Part shown: in pieces, positions 50,131 to 63,199 of the stretch | Layout of the letters: the number at the start of each line of letters is the position of its first letter | Position numbering within the stretch: position 1 is the stretch's first letter | Assembly: GCF_001625305.1 (NCBI RefSeq) | Contig: NW_017802824.1 | Coordinates: 629,174-693,173, forward strand | Direction: 5' to 3' | DNA from: Branchiostoma belcheri | Lineage: Eukaryota > Chordata > Leptocardii > Amphioxiformes > Branchiostomatidae | DNA length: 64,000 bases | Notes under the pieces: generated by a model | What the model saw: only the letters and a program-made list of their open reading frames with translations | Database searches by the model: none | Told to the model about the DNA's origin: nothing | Made by a program: the position numbers and the translations under genes

Positions 50131-50500
50131 TTAACCCTATTCAGACCGTTTTTGGGGCCATGCTGGGACCGAGAAGGGGGGGGGNNNNNNNNNNNNNNNN
50201 NNNNCGGACGAAGGGAGGGGGGGGACTTTTGAGGCCTGCCCCTATATATCAACAACTACCACCATTTTCAGAGGATGGTGTAGTAGCAAAATTAACAATA
50301 ACTTTAATGTAATTATGACGAATTGCAACATCATTGTGGCAACACGAAAATGTGTTAACTTATTATTAGCTAATATCAAATTGTTGCAAGATATAGTTTA
50401 CGAAAAATCACCAAGTTTGGTGGTTTTAGCGCAAGCCGTTCAGGTGCTATACAAGATTAAGGTTTGCGAAAGATGGCCTCAAAAGCCCCCCCCCCTGTAG
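50131..50500. mobile_element. TTAACCCT-ended transposon, copy 3 (short, with gap)
   Basis: TTAACCCTATTCAGACCG at the left, G-tracts around the N gap, then GGACTTTTGAGGCCTGCCCC and a right end rich in C (CAAAAGCCCCCCCC). The inner ACCACCATTTTCAGAGGATG and CACCAAGTTTGGTGG are related to parts of copies 1 and 2. Confidence 0.6.
50185..50204. other. Assembly gap (20 N) in a G-rich transposon end
   Basis: Run of 20 N inside a G-tract of a TTAACCCT-ended element, a typical place for sequencing to fail. Confidence 1.
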
Positions 50501-53500
50501 TCTTTGAGCAATCGAGAGAGGTAATTTGATTTCCGTTACTCTTGGCGTTTTTAAACGAGGAACAAACAAACCGGCTCATTACAATCAACCAGTGCCGTTC
50601 AAGTTGATGAAGTATCCCCGTGGCAATTTCAGGGTCCTCTTTAATCAACGACCTGACTCTTAAACACCTCTCCCCGCCCTCGTTAGGACATCGGTGGGCA
50701 ACACAGGGGCTGATTTAACATTTATAGTTTTCATCTAGCCGGCAATGTGATTGTCGCCTCAATACGACATCTCTCTGCCTTCGCGATGTATTTTTTTTTT
50801 CTGGCATGGATCCAAACGTCTATCCAGCAAAATTGCCCGGAGTGGTGGTCCAGCCAGAAACGTACTTACCGCCCAGTAACTCGCGACATTCTTCTGGCCA
50901 TCAGTCATGACACGGGGTATAATTTTTGCAATACCGTTAATACATTCTCTTTGTAAGAGAGGGGGTGGCTGCGCTTGGGTCTATTTTTCGATTGGCGATG
51001 GGGCTAATTGTATATATATGTGGTAAAATACCATTTTTTTTCACCAGGAGAAAAATGATACACGTATACTAAAGTACTCCCTCTCCAAAGTACTAGTAAA
51101 TCCAAATATATTGAGGGTCGAATGATGTATGACGCATGGTAGGGATTTTCTCATTGTTTCAGGGAATATCAAAACAAATATGTCATGTCCGCTGGTAGCC
51201 ATACAGGATTTGTTCCCTTGGATTCGCAAAGCTTTATTCAGTGCTCGGGGGGCTTTGCATTTCTACTCACACGAACTGTACGACCTTAAACGACTCCTGC
51301 TCTAGGAGGAGGCGGCCTTTGCTATTGGGTTCAATAAGCACCCTTAAATGGCATTTCTCACGGGAGTTTACGGCAGGCTGACTCCAATTTCTTTTTCTAC
51401 TTGTATCCTCTTATACGGACGGCTATTCTGCAAACAGCACTTGAGTCTTGCCAAGATCAGAACTTCAAACAAAGATTATATAACATTGCAATACCATTCA
51501 TTGTAACTGTCGCCGACAGACATTGAAGCTTATTTGACACAAAACTTTGGTAAAATAAAACATCCTTTGATCGCTGCCCAAGTACCGTTAGCTAATAGCA
51601 CTTCTTGGGCTATCGGTGTCCTGCCTAATTTGGAAATAACACCTCCGCGATGCCTGGCTGATGAAGTAGATACATTATAACACTCCGCTTGCAAAATTAC
51701 GTGCTGATACACAGCTACCTCATTTCCTTTCAGACGTTAAGGAAAGCTAGGGGGTACAATCCCCTCAATGCAATAAGCCTAATTTACCACTTACGGCGCT
51801 ATCGCGTGAAAAGAGTTTGCTAAATTACATGCTCCTTCATGGTAGGGTATAGCTTTCAGGTAATTCCGGCTTAAGTCACTTGGAATGATAGTTTTGTTGA
51901 CTGATGGAGAATTCGTGGGTCAGAATAATCAAGAACTTGGGTCAGCGTCTATAGGACGACTGAAGTTCAGCGAGCTTTAGAGCGATATCTTAAATGCCCG
52001 CTGGGCAAACACAGAAACTTTGACGGTCTAGAAAATAATCTGCTAACATCCGTGCATTGATCCAAGTAATAAGCATTTAGTTGCTAAAAGCAAAAATTGA
52101 GAGACACGAAATCTTGTGATCTGTGATCAAGGTTGATTTAGAGGCCTCGACATAGTATCTATTTTTACTTTAGTTAAAGGGGAAGAAAGAGTTTTTATCT
52201 TGTCAATTTCCGGTCTCTTGTGACCCTTATTTGAAAAAAGTATACAAACTTAATGAATCACGTTAAGAAATTAAACCACTCCCATTTTCTTTTTGTGTTG
52301 GCATGTGCACTAATACGTAGTACATATCTTCATAACACTGCAAATCAATCTATCTTATCAAATCGATTATTTTCTCTTATGATAACAATGACATACAACA
52401 TCCAGATAGTCTATACGCGTTTCGGATTCAACTAAGTTTAACTTGATATCAACCACCACGAGAGTTTCTATTTTCAATACACAGTAACAAGCAGTTTCTT
52501 TATCATCCAAGCACGTACATCAATCTGGGAAGGCAAATGCCCCCCCCCCCTTCCAAAGAATCTTCATACAGAAAAGCCCATTCTTTTAAGGACAAAAACA
52601 AACCGCCATTTTGTCTACCATACTGCTGCCGTGGATGTGATTTCCTGTCCTTGCTTCCTTTGCAATGAATACCCTCCACGCCACGGGACTAGGTATATTC
52701 CCACGGCAGGGATATCTTGCCACCTATCTCCCCTACTGCGATAATTCCGCATGCCGCCATTAACTATCCCATGTCTCTGTGATATAATAATGGCAGCCAG
52801 TCTACATATTTGACCTTGTCATGACAATATCCACTATCGTAGATCGATGACAGTCCCCTTAACATTATCTCACCGAGTCACGACAACTAAATTAGATTAT
52901 GCGTGCAATTTACGAGCAACCTAATGCAGAAGTGAACAGTCGCTTTGTCTTCCTTTATACATTCGTCATCACTGCAAAACATACATCAAATATGACATAT
53001 AATGAAAATTAGCGCTTGGTAAAAGTCAATTTGATAGTGTCATCCTTTGGAACAGGTTTTCTGACCCTTTGGGGAGGGATCTATTAGTTTCTATATATTT
53101 TGATTATAAGAAGTGAAAAATCGTTTTGATGCGCTTGAAAGATATGTGTTCACATCAGTATTGCCTTTCAGGCGAAGCTGCAGCAAAACGCAACCCCGTC
53201 ACGTTGCCGTCTAGCTCTACTTTAATCTCACAGTGAGTGAACAGAATTTATTCCGGGGGTATTACGGCATGTAAAAGACCTTTTCACCGGGTCAGGATCC
53301 CTATTTCGCGCCGCAGATTAACTCGACGGAGGGGGGATCACATCCATACATCTGCTCCGGGGCAGAATACAGCTGAAGACGGACACTCGTTAACCCTCTC
53401 GATGGGGTTAAAGATCTTTTTCTACGGGGCGAATCCTATGTCATAGATAGCTGTAAATACTGCAGTAGATCTCATAGAAGGTTGTGTATATAGGAAGGGA

Positions 53501-54485
53501 TTTTTGTCTACAATTCGCCTCACACAGTGCCTATCGATGCAATTTCAGCCGCATATACATCACCCTTCACGGCAATGGCGTAGGGCCGTTGACATGTTTA
53601 ATTTCTTACAGCACAAAACGTTTCCTCCTTGCTCAAATATGTAACCTTACACCCTACTAAGAGATCTAGAAGCAACACTACATTTGAAAGACGTTGAGTG
53701 TGTTCTTTGTTGTGATTTATAATTCTCGACAACCTCCCTCTCCTTGCTTTGGAAGGTCATCCGTGACCAGTCAAGGGTCAATCGCATCAGATCTGGGTGT
53801 AAGATAACGCCATGATCTTTGTTGGTATTCGGATCGTGTCTGTGGGTCAAGTGCATTTCAAAGAACAATCTCCTTTTGGCTCAGCCAGAGCTGCAGTAAT
53901 TAATTCGCTGATAAAAGGGGTTACAGGCCACCAGCCTGATAAAAGCACCCTTGTGTAATTTCTTTTGCCAAGACGGACGCAGTTGCTGAGGTATACATAG
54001 CTCGTATCGTGAATATGTACCAGCAATATATTTTCTGAATGCCCACACATGCTTTATTTATAAGAAGTAGGGAGAGCATTTAATGTCCTGTCTATTTGGA
54101 TAAGTTGTTTCGCTTTCTCATCTTTCTAACTCTTGAAGAGTTGCCATTCCTGTTCAAAATCGTTAAAGCTAAATTGAAATCATCGACCCTTCATGATCAG
54201 GGTACGTAAATTATTAAGCCAATCAGTGGTTGGAAAAGCCTGGGAGAATTCCTTCTGGAGGAAAATATAATTATCTGCGACGTCGTTTCACCGAAATGCG
54301 ATGCACCTGGACCCAAGTGCTGAAAACTTTTCATGGCTACTAATGAAATGTCAACTCCTATTACCCCCCAGTTCGGGATATGTAGGCAATAGGAAACAGT
54401 GTTAAAGTGTCGTTACAACTGCAGCCATTTGTAAAATGTACAAACAAACCGAGTAAAGCCCAGAGAGTGCAGTTAAACAATTATG
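50501..54485. other. Upstream flank, no gene recognised
   Basis: Relatively repeat-free, balanced composition. Only frames below 75 codons. Candidate noncoding regulatory sequence by position; not supported by any motif. Confidence 0.4.
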
Positions 54486-54486
54486 C

Positions 54487-54669
54487 TGAGGTCATGATTC
54501 CCACCCGGGACCCGACCGGGCAATTTCCGTGAACGAAAAGTATGATATAAAAGATAGCAAACGCAAAAAAAAGATGAAAAAACTAATCATAAGTGTATAT
54601 TGTTGGTATGAATTGTTTTTAATATTTTTGTTCACCCAAACAGCCCGGTCGTGCCCCGGTTTAGAAATA
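54487..54669. mobile_element. GC-ended MITE, copy 1
   Basis: Left end TGAGGTCATGATTCCCACCC then GGGACCCGACCGGGC; right end GCCCGGTCGTGCCCCGG. AT-rich centre containing GAACGAAAA. Matches 63014-63196, which has the better-preserved ends. Confidence 0.65.
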
Positions 54670-55640
54670 CAACCTAAAAATAAAGACTGTTTGACCAGAA
54701 TCCATATCGTTGCCCACCAGGGCGAAGTGAAGAACCCAAGAGAGGTGTATTCGTGATATCGCTGTAACATAAACGTACATGTCTCCTAAGGCCCCACCTT
54801 TTATTTATTGAAATACCTCGCAGTTAAATACACGGGCCTAGCCTGAGAAGTTCACGCCTGATAAGTGTAGAAGTGCCCGGCCCAGAAAATATCACCTCCG
54901 CCGAATGAAACCTCATGTAAGATTCAGATGGGCTGAGATATGCATGACTTTGCTGTACGGAAAGCCCTTACGATGCACTACACATCGCTTGACCTTAACT
55001 CCCCGTCAAATCCCATGCCTAGTATTGAGCCATGAAGACTGCCGCGCGATAAAGGATCGATCCGATGTCATTTCACTCGCCGCTTCTCCCTCAGCTCAAT
55101 CTTCGTCCCAGTTTACTTATCAGAATGTTAATGATGCCGTCTGACCCAGAATCTGCTTCGATCCAAACCACCTATCTGCAACCAGAGCAGTTTCAGAGAA
55201 ATTATAAACCATAAGGTAATGACTATTATTCTATTTTCGCAGAAGCCATCAAGAGGATTCTAAATCCAAAAGCGCAACGATTCATTACAACAAAGCAGAC
55301 AGTACATCCTGGTGATGATTCTTACAGCCGGATAGAATATGCGTATATGAAGACATTAAGCTAGAAATACTTCGACCAGTAGATTTGGAATGGTGTTTCG
55401 GATGGTACATTCCCACCTTATCAATATTTGACCCTCGTTTCATCGTGAGGTTACATATATTCCAATCAGAGGCCCTGGTCAAGAATGACAATGAGTTCTT
55501 ATAGGACGTTCCTCCAAATCATGCACATCATAGACAGGATCTTATCTCCGACATTCTCTGATTTGTGAAGATCAGGGTTTCAAGAAATTTAAAAAAATGT
55601 CACGCACTCGGTACTTCCTTTGAGGATTTGAACAGAATAT
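54670..55640. other. No gene or repeat recognised
   Basis: Short frames only; nothing diagnostic. Confidence 0.45.
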
Positions 55641-55659
55641 TCCATAGCGCGTGCAATAG

Positions 55660-56225
55660 TAGACCTGATTTTTTCAGGTTTGCCATATACGGCTACTTCG
55701 TTTTGGAGTAGCAAGATCTACTCTAGTCAGTTCTGATCTATTCATTCAGTCATCGTTCCTTTTTATTCAATGTATGCATACCGTGACTTATTATGTAGGC
55801 ATGTTTCTAATTTTATTAGCGAATTTGTTCTCATTGGTACACACACACACCGCAAAAACATCGACTTGCTGATGAAGAGCTCAAGCTTCTTGTTGTCCGC
55901 ATCATAGAAAGGAAATGGTCGTATTCAAAGTTCAATCTTTAATATCTTTTGAGCATGCAGAGACAAGTAAGATAAGATTTAACTAAATCAAAACTGTCAC
56001 AATCATTCTTTTTAATATAGATCTAGTATACCATAATGTGTACGATAGTTGAATTTGTTTTTCTCCAGTTTTACCATATACGGCTTCTGCGATCTGCATT
56101 AGAAGGATATACTCTAGTCAGTTTTCATCCACCAAGACATTGTTCTTTTCCATCCAATATACACGCCACTATTTATCCCATGACTTATTCTGCAGGCATC
56201 TCTTCTACTTTTATTGGCAAATGTG
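55660..56225. repeat. Two-copy local duplication, about 390-bp spacing
   Basis: CCATATACGGCT, ACTCTAGTCAGTT, then CATTGTTC/CATCGTTCC, GACTTATT-x-TG-x-AGGCAT and TTTTATT-x-GC are shared in order between 55680-55840 and 56074-56225. A trace of a third copy occurs at 56958 (TATACGGATATACTCTAACT). Confidence 0.6.
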
Positions 56226-56339
56226 TGTTCGGTCAGCCTCGATACTGGAATGCAATTGGGCGAGGAAACACTGCTAAACCCCCGTACACTAATGATGGTC
56301 TAATGATGCAGACGGATCGTTCCTTCATGTGGTAACATC

Positions 56340-58220
56340 AAACTGCTTCGTGATCTTTATCAATGTTAACTACAGTAGTTCGGAAAGCAACTTTCTGGAA
56401 AGCTTGTCAGCATGCCATTTTATGTAATAGCTATAGCAGTGCAGCTATCTTTGTGGAGATGGAATTGGAAGAAACTTGTAAGCTTCTGCAGTTGTCAGGG
56501 TGAAAAGGCGTCAAGCAGACCTGCCTTGGTGGTTGCAATGAGCATGCTGTTGCATACAGAAGTCAGCATCTATCGTCCGTTCACCCCGTGAATGATTTCT
56601 TCCGTAAGTAAGAATAGATCTCGCAAAGTGCGAGGGTGTCAATACGTCCACGACCTTTGCCGTGTATTGAGTGCCTCTAGACAAGAATAATGATCGTCTG
56701 CTGATACGTATTCTCGTGGACAGGACGACATTGCCAGCTGCAGTATCATCCTCGATATTGTCTGTGTGTGCAACGAGAATGCAACAAGATGTCATACGCT
56801 GCTTTGATGTATATCAATAGCTTCTGTGTGCTTTGAATTTCTCTGACCTACTTGCATATCAACTAAATGCCCTATTGATTAGGAATGCTTCAATAATAGA
56901 TGATACGGTGATGACCATGCCTTTCAATGTATATTGTACATGAATTCCATTCTTATGATATACGGATATACTCTAACTAAATGTTGCCGTGTGGATTGCT
57001 GGTGTGTAGTAGGAGTGATGAAGTAGTCAATAGAGGTAGAGAGCGTGTTCGTCTTTTATAATCAATACAAAGGAACATGATAGTACACACAAACACACAT
57101 AGAACCACCCCAATGAGCCATAAATATTTCCTTATTCGCAATATTCATCATGCCTGCAAGAGAATGTAACGAGATTTCCATCAGATGTTTTTATTTATAT
57201 TGATGGCCTGAGGGGAATCAAAGTTTTTCTTCTTTTATCAATTCATGAAAGGTATTCCCCAGCGGCTAAATGTAAATGTTGAGTGTCAGCCGTATTGACC
57301 AAATCCTATTTACGAGGACAGTCATGGATCCGGAGGCACTCCAATGCTTCTGATTAGCCTATGGCTGAGACAGGTAAGACCAAATCGGCTTATTGAGTGT
57401 CACCGAGGGAAATAATTTCCAACTTCTCGTTGCTAGTTGATGCATCATCTTGTCGACTTGCCTTCCAAATTGGCACGATTGTATGGACGAAATGAAATGC
57501 AATATACGGATGTTATGCATTTATATCTATTCTTAGCTCGGAAATGTGAGTGTGATAACGGGAAGTACTGTTGGATAATCCTTGATATTGATTTACAGTA
57601 GGGAAGTTTGAAAGAACTAAATACCAAATGATGATTCCACAGTCGATCTTTCTACGTCTGTAACAATCCTGAGGGGTCCTCTAGGATACAGTAGAAATAT
57701 GGTATATGTTTTACCCAAAGGACACCTAAAGGCATTGGACGTCGCTAATGTACTGTTTTTGACTAGCAATTAGTATGATATATGGTTACCACATTCTTCC
57801 CTGTCCTCCAAAGAACGACACATCGTCCCTGATGAGACTGGGTGATGGATACTGGGGGACATTCGAGGATTAATTCATATCTTCACCATGACCTTTCATG
57901 GAAAGGACACGGCCTAATCGTTTGTCTTGCTCTGAGGATGTCCAAATCTTCCTCGGGCGATATACAACCTTCGTCTTCAAGTCAACATCATTCTTCTCCA
58001 TTCTCTCTTGCGAAACGTGCAGTTCTAGTTTTCGGTACGTCTATTGGCAACACCGCAAACTTTTCTTCTTTGTCTATTCCGCTATCATTTCAATCTATCA
58101 AACCATGTGGAGAGTACAATGTGCGATAGAAATCTAATATGTCCTTCCTTTCACTGCAATACATCAGTCAAAACGTTCATAAGAATTACTTGCCGTCTTA
58201 TATGAGACAGGCGAAGGTCT
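56340..58220. other. No gene or repeat recognised
   Basis: Only short overlapping frames and ordinary composition; nothing to annotate. Confidence 0.45.
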
Positions 58221-58224
58221 GTCT

Positions 58225-58720
58225 TTGACTCTTCATCACCTAGATTGATCAACACCCCACAGGCTGTGAGTGGCTGACAATTTATCATGGTTTTGATGAA
58301 AACCTTCATTAGCAAGCAAATGTTGCAGCCATGTTCAAGTGACAATTCTTCAAGTGTTTCTGTTACTTTTTATGTTACTTTCTGTGACACTTAATCATCT
58401 AGATTGATCAATACCCCACAGGTAATGGAAGACTGACGATTTATCATGGTTTTGTTGAAGACCTTCATTAATTAGCAAGCAAATTTGGCAGCCATGTGAT
58501 AGCTTTTCCAGTGTTACTTTCCGTAACTTTTTGTTTTACTTTCTGTGACAAGTCATCACCTAGATTGGTCAGTACCCCACGGGCTTTGGAAGGCTGGTAT
58601 TTTATTTTCATACTTCGATAGTTTCATGATAAAAACCAATGATTTTATGATAAAGATGTTTTCATGATAAAGACCGTCATAAGCAAGCAAATGTGTCAGC
58701 CATGTTCAAGTAGAGATTTG
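58225..58720. repeat. Tandem repeat, three ~160-bp units
   Basis: TAGATTG-x-TCA-x-TACCCCAC begins units at 58241, 58400 and 58561; each continues with TTTATCATG-x-TTTTG, AAGCAAAT and GCAGCCATGT. The third unit is interrupted and ends with an inverted GTGTCAGCCATGTTCAAGTA / ACATGGCTGACAC. Confidence 0.75.
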
Positions 58721-58734
58721 GACATGGCTGACAC

Positions 58735-59290
58735 ATTTTTTTTTTATTTTATTTATTCAGAAGCACAGTGATGAATATAAATAAACGCACATGGACTAAG
58801 TGACTGCGAACTCAAGTTAGGTACAACTTATATTCTCGCAGCCACTTTTACAATGGAAGAAAATGCGTTTACAAGACATTTGAAAAACTATGGATAGCAT
58901 GAGTCAAACCTCCCATCCCAGAAGAGAAGGAAAGCATAGCAGGACACATACAACTAGAAGCGTTTTGTTTCTGTGATGTTGTTTTGCGCGGCTAACATAA
59001 TTCACAGTTAATGTCATTCGAACAAACCAGACTGCCGAAAAGAACTAAAAGTTGTTTAGTATTGTCAGAAAGTCTGTTAAAAATGCTGACACATTTGCAC
59101 CATCTATTGCCAACTCTCTGGTCACGGCGCAGAACTCTAACTAAGGCGTTTGCTAACTTAAAGTTACTTGTTCCGAGCAATTCAACAACCTACTGCCATC
59201 TAGTAGAGGAAACATCAGTGGCCGGCGAACCCGGTCGTCACACAAACTTAACCTTCACTATAGCCGTGCGGGACGATACATGAACAGTGT
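58735..59290. other. Possible reversed LINE 3' region
   Basis: Begins with a T-rich tract (58737-58760) as a reversed poly(A) would. The following sequence has no recognisable protein remnant, so the assignment is weak. Confidence 0.25.
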
Positions 59291-59489
59291 CTTAAACCGT
59301 ACATGATAGAACTACTGAGCCACCGTAATTCATTATATTACCCTTGACCATTTGTATTGCCTGACAATTAGCCATAATATTTACACTGATAAGGCTTATT
59401 TTTTTAACTTGTAACACTCTTCTTCTACGTCTTATTTGATATACTGATAAATATTGTATAGAACTTTTTACTATTTCGTGGTTTACTTG

Positions 59490-59645
59490 TTATATATATA
59501 TATGGTTTACTTGTTATATATATATATAATATATAGCAATCACTCGATAATCTTTATTTGCAATCAGATACAAATTCATGTACAGATACATATTCATGCA
59601 CAGATACAGATTCATGTACAGATATACAGATACAGATTTTTCCGA
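59490..59645 (+). repeat. Simple-sequence cluster (TA)n and AGATACA-type
   Basis: Two TTGTTATATATATATAT blocks followed by repeated CAGATACA-x-ATTCATG units to about 59640. Confidence 0.8.
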
Positions 59646-60159
59646 GTAGGATGACCGTGTCAGTCCCTACACCTGAGTGAGGGTCACAGTTGACACGGTG
59701 GCCTTCGCATGGATTTGTTTAAGGTGGATAACAGGTTGCGAATCTGAGACCCACACACTTGGGCACCCGTCTTCCCCAGCGGATCCACATCGAGGGAGAC
59801 GTGCTGGTTCCGGTTGGGATGCTTGCAGCGAGCTTCCGTTTTACTTGTAAATATGTCTCAATTCGACTTGTCATGTCCCAGCGCCAATCTGGCTGCAATG
59901 TTTGTGACAATGTTTTGCATATTTTGAAATAAACCATTCATACTGGTTTTTATGTTAGTCTACAGCTATTGAGACCAAGAACAATCTCTCAACGCTCGTG
60001 GTCACAAACCATTAATAACACATCCATTCGTAAACTGAGACCTAATGCATATGGGCACATAACCTTATCACGCTTAGTTTGTTGTGTCTACCAGCTCTGC
60101 TGATCTATGAAAATGTCTCCATTGGACACAAGTTACTTTGGATCATCCTCGTGTACCGT

Positions 60160-60700
60160 GTCGTTCGTCCGTCAGGTTGACGAGGACCGCTTTGTCATCC
60201 CTCTGTAGTAGGGTGTGTCCTCAGGTGACTGTAGAGTCCAATTTTCGCCCGGAACCGGCGCTCACAGTGCGGGCAGGAGAACAGAGCAGTGTTCGCCACA
60301 GGACCGGCAGCACCCTCCTTCCTGGCTCGTCTCTTCTGCTGTGCGGCAGTTCTGCGTGCTTCCGCACAGGTAGCGGCACCCTCTCTAACTGTGCGTCGCC
60401 ACAGTGGTCGGTCACTGGCAAGTCTTTCCCACGAGTCTGCCTTTATGTTGAAGGCTTTCAGGGATACTTTAAGTACCTCTTCTTTTGGCCACCACGTGAC
60501 CGTACACCTTTTTCAAGTTCACCATAGAACAGTCTCTTGGGCAGTCTATGGTCTGGCATACGGACCAAGTGTCCTGACCATCTAAGCTGGAACTGCATCA
60601 GAATGGTGTGAATACTTGGCATACCTGCACGAGTCAGAACCTCCGTGTCCGGTATTTTGTCTTGCCATTTGGAAGACCGTACCGTACATGACACATGGCA
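60160..60700 (-). pseudogene. L2/CR1-type LINE C-terminus with zinc-finger tail
   Basis: Minus from 60694: 'KWQDKIPDTEVLTRAGMPSI', 'HTILMQFQLRWSGHLVRMPD', 'HRLPKRLFYGELEKGVRSRG', a frame change near 60460, then DSWERLASDRPLWRRTVREG and a basic Ala-rich stretch. It closes with a C2H2-like finger CPHCERRF-x12-H-x3-R-x-H and a stop near 60204. WQD-x-IPDTEVL and LRW-x-GH-x-VRM are hallmark strings of this LINE class. Broken by the frameshift and 5'-truncated. Confidence 0.85.
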
Positions 60701-60996
60701 GCTGTGTAGTATTCATCAACGGGATTAACCTTTTCTTCTACCGGCAGTGCAGAACGAACCAATGTCTCAAACGCAATTACGTTGTTATTTCTTGGACCAA
60801 TGCGTACAACCTAACACTATGAACTATAGTCTTGTCATATGGTATCTAGATTGTCTACAATCAGCGTTCTGATACAGACATTGTCTTGTTACCGACCACT
60901 AAAGTATTTCGTAATATCATTTTCGAGGTCCTGATGTCGATATATTATCTTCCTAACGTACCAACTACAAAACCAATATTGAGACACAATAAAATA

Positions 60997-62005
60997 TGGT
61001 TTACAAATGTTCACGGGTTGTGGTTTACTAAGAGTTCCGTGCCAAATTTCAATGCTACGTACAAAATGGCTTACGTCTAGGTGGCTTCTGACATAACGTA
61101 CTTATCATTTTTTTAGTGGTTTGCTTCTTCTTCTGGCATGCACACACAGACATATTTCATTTTTCAAAATTACCTGACTCTAGATATAAAACTTAATTCC
61201 ATGATGACATAGCAAGTTACGTACTATCATTACTTGTTAGTAACATATTCATAATGCAATCATGTATTTTGGAATCTTACTGGCGATTCGTTTGTTTGAA
61301 AGCCCTTCATTCTAAGTCCTATATGAGCTAATTTACTAGGTGGAAGACAAATTAGGGAAGACGTCCACTTTATATGTTCAACGAAGGGATCTGACAACCT
61401 CTCCTACGACGTAATGAAAGAATGCAATTTGCGGGAGGCCGACAGAAGAATGTACCACTAACGTTGTAGTTATATGTCACTGTCATGTACAAGAGATATA
61501 TGTAGTAATTACAAACGTTCAGGGGCGTGGCTAACTTGCCAGGAGGTTTTTAAGTTTGATGCCCAGATTTCAATGGCAGCAACAAAACACACAAGGCTTC
61601 TCACAGAACATACTCGAATCAACTCATCATAAGTGACATGCACACAAAAACAGAATCCATCCTTAAGAGGTTAACGTTACTTGACTCTTGATATAAAATG
61701 TTCACACAGACTTTTTAAATTTTATCATTACCGTAGCAACTTTACTATAATTATTTGTCATTAACACATTCATAAAAAGCACCATATATTCCGGAATCTT
61801 GGTGTAGATTTGTATTTTAATCCCTTTATTCTTTACGATGAACTGATTACTAAATGGACGACAAATTACGGATGGTGTCTACTCATATGTATTCCATGAA
61901 GAGAACTGATAACCTCTCACGACATAATGAAATAATGCAATTTGCGGGAGACCGACAGAAGAAAGTACCATTAACGTTAGAGTCATATGTTAGTGTCATG
62001 TCATC
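60997..62005. repeat. Two-copy tandem duplication, about 510 bp
   Basis: The order ACAAATTA-x-GG-x-AG, GATCTGA/GAACTGA-x-AACCTCTC, AATGCAATTTGCGGGAG, CCGACAGAAGAA, GTACCA-x-TAACGTT and GTCATGT at 61345-61490 recurs at 61859-62000. Upstream parts (CATTTTTCAAAATTACCTGA, GATATAAAA, ATTCATAA) also pair. Diverged, so old. Confidence 0.65.
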
Positions 62006-62009
62006 AAAG

Positions 62010-63010
62010 GCGCTCTGGCATCCACACTTAGTATGCGTCCGTTTGATGCAGACACCAATTCATAATTGGCTGATACAGTATTAGTCATAGACGGAAACTA
62101 ACAAAACGGCATGGTGAATTGATTGGGGAGGGATTCAAGATTAATTGCTGGAAAGTCAAACTAGATTGTTCAGAGGTTGAACGTGCGTGTATCATAAAAG
62201 ATAGCTACTGAACCATGTTTTCTGTCTATCTACACAATGACTTTTATCATCATTATTATTATTTTCATTTATTGCTGCTATTATTATTATTTTTATTATA
62301 ATCGTATCATTATTAATAACATTACCGTTATCATATACGTTCTTTTATCTCTCCAATAACTGAAAAGCGAGGAGAAGTATGTAACGATAGTTAAATTCAT
62401 TTTGTTAACTGTATTCTGCTCATCATGTTTTGTTGTGACCTGACCGTGTACTTAGTGCATGCAGTGCGGCAAAAATGTGCAATAAAGGTCGTCATCCATT
62501 CATTCAGTCATTGGTATTATTCAGTGTGTGTTAATTTTGTTGTATCTGACTGTATTTATACTACTTGTTTTGTTTTTTTATGACTCAGAGCCTCACTACA
62601 AGGCAGTGTCAATCACCAAGGAAGAAATAAATAAATGACAAACAGGGAGGCTACATAAACAAGCTTAGCTTTGACGACGTATCTAGTTACTTTCTGAGAT
62701 GAGCTATTGGTTGAAAAGAGCAGTAAAATGTACAATTCTATCAGCGTGCTAACTGCTTTTCCACCGAGTGAATTATATTAATGTGAACATAATTATCTTA
62801 CGTCAAGACGAGTCTGTCAAATGTTAGTAGACGTTGAAGTACATTCCAAACAGAGGTTAAAGTTTTGGCTTTTTATCGGGCTTTCTTTTATGCACTGCTA
62901 TCTATTTTTAACCTTTTGAAAGATACCAGTGCAAAAAATTTCGATTATAAAAGCCTAAAACACGCCCAAAATAAGCATTCAAAGTAACGTTGAAGCACAC
63001 ATTTGCTTAT
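62010..63010. other. AT-rich, possible LINE tail, no gene
   Basis: Holds an (ATT)n stretch near 62246-62310 and AAATGTGCAATAAAGGTC at 62475, which resembles the AATGTACAATAAAGGTATT tails at 28620 and 34767 and may be a LINE 3' end. Nothing coding. Confidence 0.35.
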
Positions 63011-63013
63011 GCT

Positions 63014-63196
63014 TAGGTCACATTTCCAAACCGGGGCCCGGCCGGGCCGTTTGTATGAACGAAAAATATCAAAAATATACAGCAATAGTGCCCATGATTA
63101 TTATTTAAAACTTCTCTTTGTTCTGTTGTCTTTTATATCGTATTTTTCGTTCCCAAAAGCTGCCCGGCCGGGCCCCGCGTGGGAATTGTGACCTCA
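63014..63196. mobile_element. GC-ended MITE, copy 2
   Basis: Inverted ends TAGGTCACA...CCGGGGCCCGGCCGGGC and GCCCGGCCGGGCCCC...TGTGACCTCA. The stem is about 35 bp and very GC-rich, with an AT-rich loop of about 110 bp. Same family as 54487-54669. Confidence 0.75.
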
Positions 63197-63199
63197 GCA

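Noticed and set aside
61854-62084. 76-codon frame in the second copy of the 510-bp duplication
   Set aside because: The sister copy at 61345 does not keep the frame, so it is not under coding constraint.
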